From: M0108 sp963841065
GTDB taxonomy: Bacteria; Pseudomonadota; Gammaproteobacteria; Chromatiales; Chromatiaceae
NCBI GenBank assembly: GCA_963841065.1
Contig: CAWJBI010000042.1
Span: 140,211 to 204,210 of the forward strand
Length of the DNA stretch: 64,000 nt
Direction: 5' to 3'
A program made the translations under genes and the position numbers. The notes under the pieces are model-generated. The model was given only the letters and a program-made list of their open reading frames with translations. It did no database searches and was not told the DNA's origin. The number at the start of each line of letters is the position of its first letter. Position 1 is the first letter of the stretch. Shown here piece after piece: positions 1 through 8,843 of the stretch.

Positions 1-1
1 C

Positions 2-328
2 CAGGGCTGGGAGGCCACCAAGCAGCAGTCCAGCAGCGTTTGGGAGGCGACCAAGGCGCATACCCAACGGGGTTGGCAGGCGACGAAGGACTTTACCACC
101 CAGGGCTGGGAGGCGACCCAGTCCTACACTCAGGAGAAATGGGAGGCCGCCAAGGAGGCCACCACCGATACGATGGAGCAGGCCCAGGCCCCCTTCAAGC
201 CCACCAAGCAACCGGCCAGGCCGGCACCGGCCCCCATCCAGTCCTCGCGTCAGGCTCCTCCGGCCGCCGCTCCCGCCTCGCCCGCCGCCGGTTTCGACGA
301 ATCCTTGCCATCGAAGCCGGCACCCTAA
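2..328 (+). CDS. C-terminal part of a Trp-periodic helical repeat protein (5' end outside window)
   Basis: The reading frame is open from base 2 to a TAA at 326-328, giving 108 residues of a longer protein. The first ~50 residues are built of 11-residue units with a Trp in the same place each time (W3, W14, W25, W36, W47), typically reading QGWEATK or close variants. A strict 11-residue period with one aromatic per unit is the hendecad pattern of long amphipathic helices (as in LEA-type or membrane-surface repeat proteins). After the repeats comes a Pro/Ala-rich tail with runs such as PARPAPAP, then FDESLPSKPAP at the end. No enzymatic motif is visible and I do not recognise the family. A longer-looking frame overlapping it is Gly/His-rich nonsense. 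From the stop to 510 I see no gene. Confidence 0.6.
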   Translation, partial: QGWEATKQQSSSVWEATKAHTQRGWQATKDFTTQGWEATQSYTQEKWEAAKEATTDTMEQAQAPFKPTKQPARPAPAPIQSSRQAPPAAAPASPAAGFDESLPSKPAP

Positions 329-510
329 CCCCAGGGCGGGGGGTGTCGACTGGATTTCCCTGACGCGAAGGAACGCCGCCAGGGAAGACCTGTCGCGATC
401 CGTTCGAGGGTTGGAGCGCCCCTGATGGCTCATCAGGTTACCCTGTCGCGATGCAACAAGAAGAGGGCATGGCCCTTGGTGAACACGGCGGATCGACAGG
501 AGAAGGACCC

Positions 511-2882
511 ATGAATAAGAAGGCACTGACCGAGGCGGACATTCGGACCAAGTTCATCACGCCCGCTCTGGTCGGGGCGAACGGGGACAAGTGGGACCTC
601 ATGACGCAGGTGCGCGAGGAGGTCTATTTCACCAAGGGCCGGGTCATGGTTCGCGGTAAATCGGTGAGGCGTGGCGTCGCCAGAAGGGCCGACTACATCC
701 TCGATTACAAGCCCAACATCCCTCTGGCCCTCATCGAGGCGAAGGACAACCATCACGCCGTCGGCGACGGCATGCAGCAGGCGCTGGATTGCGCCGAAAT
801 GCTGGATATCCCCTTCGTCTACAGCTCCAACGGCGACGCCTTCCTGGAGCATGACCGCACGGTGACCAGCGGGGCCGTGACCCGCGAGATACCGCTGGAT
901 CAATTTCCCTCCCCGGAAGAACTCTGGACGCGCTACTGCCAGGCCAAGGGGTTGACGCGGATCGCAAGCCCTCGTCGCTACCCAGGATTACTTTGACGAT
1001 GGCTCGGGTAAGACGCCGCGCTATTACCAGCTCATCGCCATCAATCGCACGGTAGAGGCGATCGCGCGGGGCCAGAACCGCATCCTGCTGGTCATGGCCA
1101 CGGGTACGGGCAAGACCTACACCGCCTTTCAGATCATCTGGCGGCTATGGCGATCCGGCGCCAAGAAACGCATCCTCTTCCTGGTGGATCGCAATATCCT
1201 GGCCGACCAGACCAAGACCAACGACTTCAAGCCCTTCGGCCAGGCCATGACCAAGATCACCAACCGCACGGGTGGACAAGGCGTTCGAGATCTATCTCTG
1301 CCTCTATCAGGCGGTGACCGGCACCGAGGAGGAGCAGAACATCTACAGGCAGTTCTCCCCGGACTTCTTCGATCTGGTCTTCGTGGACGAGTGTCACCGG
1401 GGCAGTGCCGCGGACGATGCCGCCTGGCGCAAGGTGCTCGAATACTTCTCCGCGGCCACCCAGATCGGGATGACGGCCACCCCCAAGGAAACCAAGGACG
1501 TCTCCAACATCGACTACTTCGGCGAGCCCCTCTACACCTACTCCCTGCGGCAGGGCATCGCCGACGGCTTTCTGGCGCCCTATAAGGTGGTGCGGATCGG
1601 GCTGGACCGGGATCTGGACGGCTGGCGACCGGCGTTGGGGCAGACCGACAAGTTTGGTCATGCCATCGAGGACCGCGAATACAACGACAGCGACTATCGA
1701 CCGCAACCTGATACTCGAACAAGCGCACGGTCCTGGTCGCCGCCAAGATCACCGAGTTTCTCAAGGCGACGGATCGCTTCGCCAAGACCATCGTCTTCTG
1801 CCAGAACATCGACCATGCGGAGCGCATGCGCCAGGCCCTGGTCAATGCCAATCAGGATCTGGCCGCCGCCAACAGCCGGTACGTGATGCGCATCACCGGC
1901 GACAACGACGAGGGCAAGGCCCAGCTCGACAACTTCATCGATCCGGAATCGACCTTTCCGGTCATCGCCGTGACCTCCCAGCTCATGTCCACCGGCGTCG
2001 ATGCCCAGACCTGCCACCTGATCGTGCTCGACAAACAGATCAAGTCCATGACCGAGTTCAAGCAGATCATCGGGCGCGGCACCCGCATCAACGAGGACTA
2101 CAACAAGCTGTATTTCACCATCATGGATTTCCGGGGGGCCACGGCGCTCTTCGCCGACCCGGACTTCGACGGCGATCCCGTTCAGATCTACGAGCCAGGT
2201 CCCGGTCAGTCGCCTGTCCCGCCCGACGATGACCCGCAAGCAGGAGAAGACGGGATCGGCGGCGAGGGCGACGTCGATCCCTTCGGGGACGGGCAAGACC
2301 CGCCTGGCCCCGGCGCCACCCGCTACTACGTGGACGACGTCGCGGTCCGCGTCGTCACCGAGCGCGTCCAGTATCTGGATGCGGACGGGCGGCTCATCAC
2401 CGAATCGCTCACGGGATTATTCCCGCAAGACCCTGCGCAAGACCTACGCCTCCCTGGACGCCTTCCTCAACGCCTGGAACGACGCCGACCGCAAACAGGC
2501 CATCCTGGAGGAGCTGGCCGCCAAGGGCGTCTTTCTCGACGAGTTGGCCGAGCAGGTGGGCCGCGACTACGACGCCTTCGATCTCGTCTGCCATGTCGCC
2601 TTCGACCAGCCACCCCTGACGCGCCGGGAGCGGGCCGACAAGGTGCGCAAGCGCAACGTCTTCGCCACCTATGGCGACCAGGCCCGCGCCGTCCTCGATG
2701 CCCTGCTCCAGAAATACGCCGACGCCGGCCTCCGCAGCGTCGAGTCCCTGGAGATTCTCAAGGTGGACCCCCTGCCCACCCTCGGCACCCCGGTGGAGAT
2801 CGTCAAACTCTTCGGCGGCAAGGCCGCCTATCTCGCCGCCGTGCGCCAACTCGAAACCGCCCTGTACCAGAAGGCCGCCTAG
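511..2882 (+). pseudogene. hsdR: Type I restriction enzyme R subunit, broken by about six frameshifts as given
   Basis: HsdR is the ATP-dependent translocase and endonuclease of type I restriction systems. The start ATG at 511 has an AGGAG about 10 bases upstream. In order: an N-terminal nuclease domain with the E-x-K core ALIEAKDN (about 735-760), Walker A MATGTGKT (1094-1117), DEAD-like VFVDECHRG (about 1378), and helicase motif VI FKQIIGRGTRI (about 2058-2090). The C-terminal part ends at a TAG at 2880, 3 bases before hsdM. The protein can be followed end to end only by changing frame near 950, 974, 1270, 1698, 1724 and 2415. No conserved motif is lost at any of these points, so single-base consensus errors are at least as likely as decay. 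Rebuilt length is about 790 residues, normal for the family. Confidence 0.85.
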
Positions 2883-2885
2883 CCC

Positions 2886-4343
2886 ATGCCGAATGTCTCC
2901 AACCTCGTCAAGACCATCCAGGACATCATGCGCAAGGACGCCGGGACCTACGGCGACGCCCAGCGGCTCGAACAACTCGGCTGGCTCTTCTTCCTCAAGA
3001 TCTTCGACGACCGGGAAAAGGAGCTGGAGCTGTTGCGCGACGACTACCGCTCGCCGCTCCCCGCGCACCTGCGCTGGTCCAGTTGGGCGGCGGACGACGA
3101 GGGCATCACCGGCGACGCCCTGCTCGACTTCGTCAACAACCACCTGCTGCCCCGGCTCAAGGCCCTGACCGGCGGCGGCGACAAGATCGCCGGGCTCATC
3201 CGCATGAGCTTCGAGGATGCCAACAACTACATGAAGAACGGCACCCTGATGCGGCAGGTCATCAACAAGATCAACGGCATCGACTTCAACGCCTCCGATG
3301 ACCGCCACCTCTTCGGCGACATCTACGAGAAGCTGCTCAAGGACCTGCAGTCCGCCGGCAATGCCGGCGAGTTCTACACCCCGCGCGCCGTCACCCAATT
3401 CATCGTCGAGCAGGTCGATCCCCGCCTCGGCGAGACCCTCCTCGACCCCGCCTGCGGCACCGGCGGTTTCCTCGACCTGCGCCATCGAGCACCTGCGCAA
3501 GCAGGCCAAGACCGAGGCCGACGAGCGCGGCATCCAGGACTGCTTCGCCGGCATCGAGAAGAAGCACCTGCCCCATGTGCTCTGCATGACCAACCTGCTC
3601 CTGCACGGCATCGAGGTGCCCTCCAACGTCCGCCACGACAACACCCTCGCCCGTCCCCTGCGGGACTGGCGGCCGAAGGAGCGGGTGGACGTCATCGTCA
3701 CCAACCCGCCCTTCGGCGGCATGGAGGAGGACGGCATCGAGGCCAACTTCCCCGCCGAGTTCCGCACCCGCGAGACCGCCGATCTCTTCCTCGTGCTGCT
3801 GATGAAGATCCTCAAGCCCGGCGGCCGCGCCGGTCTGGTGCTGCCCGACGGCACCCTCTTCGGCGAGGGCGTCAAGACCCGCATCAAGGAGGCCCTGCTC
3901 ACCGACTGCAACCTGCACACCATCGTCCGCCTGCCCAACGGCGTCTTCAATCCCTACACCGGCATCCGCACCAACCTCCTCTTCTTCACCAAGGGCCGGC
4001 CGACGACGGAGGTCTGGTATTACGAGCACCCCTATCCGCCCGGCGCCAAGAGCTACAACAAGGGCAAGCCCATCCGCATCGAGGAGTTCGAGGCGAGCGC
4101 GCCTGGTGGGGCTCGGAAGAGGACGGCTTCGCCGCCCGCGTGGAAAACGAGCGGGCCTGGCGCGTCTCCATCGACCAGATCAAGGCCGGCAACTTCAACC
4201 TCGACCTCAAGAACCCGCACAACCCGGACACCGGGCCGGGGGACCTGGATCACCTCCTGCCCGAATACGAAAAGCTCCTCGCCCAGATCGCCGAGACTCG
4301 GAACGCTCTCAAGACCCAGCTCATGGAGGCATTGAGCCGATGA
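2886..4343 (+). pseudogene. hsdM: Type I restriction system DNA adenine methyltransferase (M subunit), two frameshifts as given
   Basis: HsdM transfers a methyl group from S-adenosylmethionine to adenine and forms the M2S core with HsdS. The N-terminal helical HsdM_N domain (FLKIFDDREKELELL) is followed by AdoMet motif I DPACGTGGF near 3445 and the N6-adenine catalytic motif NPPFGG near 3702. The frame changes near 3476, just after motif I, and changes back near 4103; between these points the second frame reads cleanly. Rebuilt length is about 485 residues. The gene starts 3 bases after hsdR and its TGA overlaps the ATG of the next gene (ATGA), so translation is probably coupled. Confidence 0.87.
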
Positions 4344-5528
4344 AAAGGCAGGGAACACCAAAACCCGCCCAAGGGAGCGACTTCGAATCCCTGGTGGTGA
4401 CGATTGTCCAGATCCACCAGCAAGCCCAGGATTTCGCCACCAAGGCCGTCAACGTCGGTCTCACGCTGCGGAACTGGTTCATCGGACACCGCATCGTAGA
4501 GTTTGAGCAACAGGGGCGCGACCGGGCTGCTTACGGCGAGCGCTTGTTGCCGGAACTGGCGAAACGGCTCATGGCGGCGGGACTCAAGCGGGTGGACACG
4601 CGGGAGCTTCGCCGCTTCCGCCTCCTCTACACCGTCTATCCGCAAATTCGGGAGACAGTGACTCCCGAATTGCTCGCCCGCGCCGGTGCCTCAGCACTTC
4701 AACCCCTGCTGCATTTCGCTCCGCTGGCAAAACGGGAGACAGTGTCTCCCGAATCTCAGATTGTGGAGACAGTGACCCCACAATCTTTACCGGCCAGTTC
4801 CGACCTCCTCCACCGCCTCTCTTTTTCCCACCTCGCCGAGCTGCTGGAACTCCCCGACGACACCCAACGCCGCTTCTATGAAATCGAGTGCATCCGCGGC
4901 AACTGGTCCGTCCGCGAGCTGCGCCGCCAGATCGACAGCCTCTATTACCAGCGCAGCGGCCTTTCAAAGAACAAAGCCAAGCTCTCCGCCACCGGCCCAC
5001 GCCAGGGCCGAAACCCTCCAGCCCGCCCAGATCATCCGCGATCCCTACATCTTCGAGTTCCTCGGCCTCCGCTCCCGCGACGTCATGGGCGAGACCGACC
5101 TCGAAGACGCTCTGCTCGATCGCCTCCAGGACTTCCTCCTCGAAATGGGCCACGGCTTCTGCTTCGAAGCCCGGCAAAAGCGCCTCCTCATCGGCGAAGA
5201 GCACTTCTTCGTGGACCTCGTCTTCTACCACCGCGTGCTCAAGTGCCACGTCCTCGTGGAGCTGAAGACCACCGCCTTTTCCCACGAGCACCTCGGCCAG
5301 CTCAACACCTACGTCGCCTACTACAAGAAGCACGAAATGACGCCCGGCGACCAGCCGCCCGTCGGCATCCTCCTCTGCACCCGCAAGAACGAAGCCCTCG
5401 TCGAATTCGCCCTCGGCGATCTGCCGAACAAGCTCTTCGTCTCCCGCTACGCCGTGGAGATGCCGAAGAAGCAGGAAATGGAAGCCTTCCTCAAACAACT
5501 CGGAAGGGAGATCGACCATGAAGGCTAA
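4340..5528 (+). pseudogene. DUF1016 (YhcG-type) PD-(D/E)xK nuclease-like protein, one frameshift as given
   Basis: The family has an N-terminal DUF1016_N domain and a C-terminal PD-(D/E)xK nuclease-like domain, and is often found next to type I restriction genes; its exact task there is not settled. The N-terminal part reads VVTIVQIHQQAQ...NWFIGHRIVEFEQQG, and the C-terminal domain contains FEFLGL, FFVDLVFYHRVL and VELKTTAF, the last two holding the D...E-x-K core. One frame change is needed near 4993. Between the domains is a linker with three near-identical ETVTP/ETVSP units, each encoded by a DNA palindrome (separate entry). The ATG at 4340 overlaps the hsdM stop, and the end overlaps the next gene, so it is part of the operon. 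Confidence 0.8.
4646..4785 (+). repeat. Three short palindromic units inside the DUF1016 linker
   Basis: Unit 1 (4646-4670) has 9-bp arms ATTCGGGAG/CTCCCGAAT. Unit 2 (4733-4751) is a perfect odd palindrome, arms CGGGAGACA/TGTCTCCCG around a central G. Unit 3 (4759-4785) has 8-bp arms GATTGTGG/CCACAATC. All three share the core GGAGACAGTG and are translated in the same frame as ETVTP, ETVSP and ETVTP. Confidence 0.85.
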
Positions 5529-5862
5529 AGCGATCCGCAAGCCTGCACCTGCCCCTGTGGCCCCCGACTTCGCACAAATCAGTGCCCTCGCAGCCAGGCT
5601 GCACGATCTCCATCGGCAACGAGTCGCGGCGCTCACTCCCATCGCGCAAGACCTCATCCAATCCCAGTCCCGGGAGGCTCAGGAAATCGAGCACACCCTG
5701 GATCACCTGCTCGACTGCGCCTGCATTCCGGAAGGCCTTGCTCTCTTCAAAGCCCTCTGCCGCTACTACTACGCCATCAACCCCGCCGCCACCGCCGGCT
5801 ACGTCCACGCCTACCGGGACATGTGGGACAGCGAGGAAACCGGAAATGAGCTGGCATCATGA
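5518..5862 (+). CDS. Small uncharacterised protein of the restriction operon
   Basis: A 114-residue predicted soluble protein overlapping the DUF1016 gene at its start (ATG 5518 lies before that gene's TAA at 5526-5528) and hsdS at its end (ATGA at 5859-5862). These overlaps on both sides show it is a translated operon member. It is largely alpha-helical in appearance: AQISALAARLHDLHRQR, then AQEIEHTLDHLLDCACI, then LFKALCRYYYAINPAATA. It carries two close Cys residues (CAC) and a Tyr-rich stretch. I do not recognise a family. Its position between a nuclease-like gene and the specificity subunit suggests an accessory role, which is inference only. Unlike its neighbours it is intact in one frame. 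Confidence 0.75.
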   Translation: MKAKAIRKPAPAPVAPDFAQISALAARLHDLHRQRVAALTPIAQDLIQSQSREAQEIEHTLDHLLDCACIPEGLALFKALCRYYYAINPAATAGYVHAYRDMWDSEETGNELAS

Positions 5863-7543
5863 AGCTGGAAACCTTTTTCGAGAAGTTCGACCTGTTCGCC
5901 GACGCGCCCGACGCGGTGGCGAAGATGCGGGAGTTGGTGCTGGAACTTGGCGGTGACGGGAAGGCTTGTCGGCCAAGATCCGAACGAATGAGCGCAGCGC
6001 TCGTCCTGAAATCGAGTCCGAGCTGAACAGCGCGTCGAAGACTCGAAACTGCGGCCAGACGCTCATCGAGGCAGACGAAGCAGCCGATCATTCGGCGATA
6101 AGCTGGACATCGACGCTTCGTGCGATGTCACTGGCGAATTCGGACTCGGTCGCAATCGGCACTCGCCGACATATGAGTGTCGGCAGCGATGAACCGTCCA
6201 AAGTCAGGCGACATTCATGGCGAACGTATCGTTCTGCATCCAGAGCATGCACGGCATCGCACGGAACTCGAGTCGACGCTCGATGAGACGTCATCGACTA
6301 CGATGCGCCGAACTGCTAGGTCGCAGTCGGCGCATCACGCTCATGCGTCCAGAACGCAGATTCGTGGATGCGAACCGATTCGGCGCGCGTTCTTGAGCCT
6401 GCGATTCAACCGATCGCCACTCTGACGCATGTTATTCGCTGTACGGTGCTGCCCGTCACGCTACTGCTGAAGGCGAGCGTTATCGGCATGGCGTCGCACG
6501 ATCAGACTGCTCGAGAAGCGATCTATAGCGATCGCCATCGCCCTCCCACCCCTCGCCGAGCAGAAGCGGATCGTGGCGAAGGTGGATGAGTTGATGGCGT
6601 TGTGTGATCGGCTGGAGGCGCAGCAGCAGGAACGGGAGACGCGGCACGCCGCGCTCGCCCGCGCGTCGCTGGCCCGCTTCGCCGACGCGCCCACCCCGGC
6701 CAACCTCCAGTTCCTTTTCCACTCGTCCTACACCATCACCCCCGCCGACCTCCGTAAATCCATCCTCACCCTCGCCGTCCAAGGCAAACTCGTCCCCCAA
6801 GACCCCAACGACGAACCGGCGGAGGAGTTGCTGTCGCGCGGACTGAAAAGCGAGCGGCAGCGCTGCGCAAGCGAAGCAATATCGACGCCAGCAGACTGCC
6901 TGGTCACTGGTGAAGGTACCGTTTCGCATTCCCGACTCTTGGGCGTGGATGCGTCTTGAGCATCTGCGATGCTGATCGACCGATGGAGCTCGCATGCACG
7001 CCGAAGCGATCGAATGCGGCGTTCGCAGTCGATCACCGCGAAGCATCGTCAAACCGGACGGATCGATTCGAATCCTGCCTACGTTCGAAGGACTGACGAT
7101 CGAGGAATCTGCCGAAGATGCGCCAGAAGACGGCGACATCCTTGTCACCGAGGATCGGCGACTGGACATGCGGTCGCGCATCCATCTGGCGAAGCCGACG
7201 ATCGGCAGTTTGCGTCAGCGACATCATTCGCGATTCTCACCTGCCGACGAGCTGATCCGAGTTCGCACCTTCGATTTGCAGCGTCGCTTCAGCGCGCGCA
7301 TTGGCACGTTGCGAATCGAGATCTGCGCCGACAGGCTGGCAATGCCCAGCCGCATCTCAACTGGGACATGTGCGACTTACGCGATTCCCACTCCCACCCC
7401 TCGCCGAACAACGCCGGATCGTGGCCAAAGTGGATCAACTGATGGCCTTGGTGGACCAGTTGGAAACGCAGCTCGCCGCCTCCCGCGCCACCGCCGCGAA
7501 TCTCCTCGCCGCCCTCGTCGCCGAACTCACCACTCAGGCTTGA
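5859..7543 (+). pseudogene. hsdS: Type I restriction specificity subunit; conserved regions intact, both target-recognition domains unreadable
   Basis: HsdS contains two target recognition domains (TRDs) separated by conserved helical repeats. The N-terminus (METFFEKFDLFADAP-like, 5859 on) is typical. The central conserved repeat reads LPPLAEQKRIVAKVDELM from about 6541 on, followed by a second copy of the LTLAVQGKLVPQDPNDEPA segment to about 6840. The C-terminal repeat LPPLAEQRRIVAKVDQLM starts about 7390 and the gene ends at 7543. Between them, 5950-6540 and 6845-7385 have no long frame, though TRD signatures peep through: VPFRIPDSWAW near 6910 and AGNAQPHLN near 7335. The two TRD stretches also look less GC-rich than their surroundings. 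Either many indels have accumulated there or the consensus mixes alleles. Confidence 0.75.
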
Positions 7544-7839
7544 TCAATGCCGAGTTACCCAATAACGCCCCTTCGAGGGTGGGCCCTTGGGTGAGGGCGG
7601 GCGATGTGGAGGTACTTCCCAGTCGGATACGCCAACGGCTGTCCCGGGAGGATCTGGCCGTTCGGCACCGCATCCTGGGCGGCGCGGCCCGAGGGCTGAT
7701 TCGCTAACCCGGCGTGGTAGCGTCAGCGGAGTAAGGGCGCTCGCCGCCGTACCCGCGCCTCGGGGAGACGAGTGGCCTGTTGCGTCCTGAACAGGTTCAG
7801 TCAATAATCGAATTCATCAATAAACCAGGAACTTAAATT

Positions 7840-8088
7840 ATGTTGCGACTTAACATTCACGAAGCTAAAACGCATCTATCCCGTTACCTGCCCGCGCTGG
7901 AACACGGCGAAACTATCCTGCTGTGCAAACATGACGTGCCAATTGCCGAAATCCGTCCATTACCGAAGACGCCGGCTCAGCCGCGCCCGTTCGGACTTGC
8001 CGCCGACTTTGGGATCGAACTGCCCGCGGAATTCTTCGAGCCCCTGCCTGATGAACTGTTAGCCGCCTTCAACGGCGCTGATCAGTGA
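7840..8088 (+). CDS. Phd/YefM-type antitoxin
   Basis: An 82-residue protein with the classic Phd/YefM opening LNIHEAKTHLSRYL, then LEHGETILLCKHDVPIAEI, a DNA-binding dimer domain. The C-terminal tail (GIELPAEFFEPLPDELLAAF) is the part that normally binds and neutralises the toxin. The TGA at 8086-8088 overlaps the GTG of the downstream PIN toxin, the usual antitoxin-first arrangement. It probably represses its own operon, as in related pairs. The 296 bases upstream back to hsdS hold no gene; the last 50 are AT-rich and likely contain the promoter. Confidence 0.88.
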   Translation: MLRLNIHEAKTHLSRYLPALEHGETILLCKHDVPIAEIRPLPKTPAQPRPFGLAADFGIELPAEFFEPLPDELLAAFNGADQ

Positions 8089-8471
8089 ATATTTTGCTCG
8101 ATACCTGCACCTTCCCGTGGATCGTGCGGGACGCCCCACAACTCTCGGCGACAGCCCGCACCCTGTTCAGCGACCCCCGCCATACCGTCTACTTGAGCGC
8201 CGTATCGGCTTGGGAGATCACGGTCAAGCATCACCTGGGACGGTTACCGCTCGCTGAACCACCGCATCAATATGTTCCGAACGAACGCGCCAAGCACGGT
8301 ATCGCCGCTCTCGATCTGACGGAAGCAGCGGTTCTGGAATTACGGCGGCTACCGCCTCACCACCAGGATCCCTTCGACCGGATGCTGATCTGCCAGGCGA
8401 TTGCCCACAGCCTGACCCTCCTGACACCGGACGGCCATATCCAGGACTATCCGGTGCGAACCGCTTGGTGA
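8085..8471 (+). CDS. PIN-domain ribonuclease toxin (VapC-like)
   Basis: A 128-residue PIN domain protein. The first acidic residue is in the N-terminal strand NILLDTCTF; further conserved acidic positions lie in SAVSAWEITVKH and in HHQDPFDRMLICQA, and the end has LTLLTPDGHI. PIN toxins cleave RNA with a metal bound by these acidic residues. The GTG start at 8085 overlaps the antitoxin stop by four bases (GTGA), so the two are translationally coupled. Subtype by sequence is the one paired with Phd antitoxins. The RNA target cannot be told from the sequence. Confidence 0.88.
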   Translation: MNILLDTCTFPWIVRDAPQLSATARTLFSDPRHTVYLSAVSAWEITVKHHLGRLPLAEPPHQYVPNERAKHGIAALDLTEAAVLELRRLPPHHQDPFDRMLICQAIAHSLTLLTPDGHIQDYPVRTAW

Positions 8472-8506
8472 ACGCAGGCCGCGTCTGCCCGTTGGCGAGG
8501 GTGAAA

Positions 8507-8570
8507 TTCCCGATCGGGAAATATATATAGAGCCGAGGTGAGTCCTGGCATAAAATGCCCCGAACGGGAA
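8507..8570 (+). promoter_or_regulatory. Putative paired operators of hipBA
   Basis: A perfect 14-bp palindrome TTCCCGATCGGGAA lies at 8507-8520. A related site, CCCGAACGGGAA, lies at 8559-8570. The centres are 50 bp apart (about five helical turns). A -10-like TAAAAT (8551-8556) abuts the second site, and hipB starts at 8583. This fits autorepression by HipB; binding is inferred from position and symmetry. Confidence 0.55.
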
Positions 8571-8582
8571 ATTGAGCAGGCC

Positions 8583-8843
8583 ATGACATCCATTCGATCA
8601 CCTCAACAACTCGGCGCCGCACTTCGTGCTGCCCGTAAACAGCTCGGGCTGACGCAACCCCAGTTGGGCCTGGCGGCAGGGGTTGGCGTGCGCTTCATTG
8701 TCGATCTTGAAGCAGGCAAGCCGACCGTGCGACTGGAAAACGTCCTGCGGGTCATCGATGCCTTGGGCGGAGAACTCCAACTCAGCGGGTTGCCATCCCC
8801 GGTCGCCGAAGATCAACCTGAGGGCAACGACCATGGCGCCTGA
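8583..8843 (+). CDS. hipB: HipB-type antitoxin / transcriptional repressor
   Basis: An 86-residue XRE-family helix-turn-helix protein: QQLGAALRAARKQLGL, TQPQLGLAAGVGVRFI and VDLEAGKPTVRLENVL are the HTH helices typical of HipB. HipB binds and inhibits the HipA kinase and represses the operon. I chose the ATG at 8583 because the sequence before it is operator and promoter, not coding. It overlaps hipA by 11 bases. Palindromic sites upstream (8507-8570) fit self-regulation. Confidence 0.88.
   Translation: MTSIRSPQQLGAALRAARKQLGLTQPQLGLAAGVGVRFIVDLEAGKPTVRLENVLRVIDALGGELQLSGLPSPVAEDQPEGNDHGA

Noticed and set aside
2409..3950. A 513-codon open frame on the minus strand opposite hsdR/hsdM
   Set aside because: It is antisense to well-supported coding sequence and has the repetitive low-complexity look (LEEEEPAEL, VVVDEV) of a GC-rich shadow frame.
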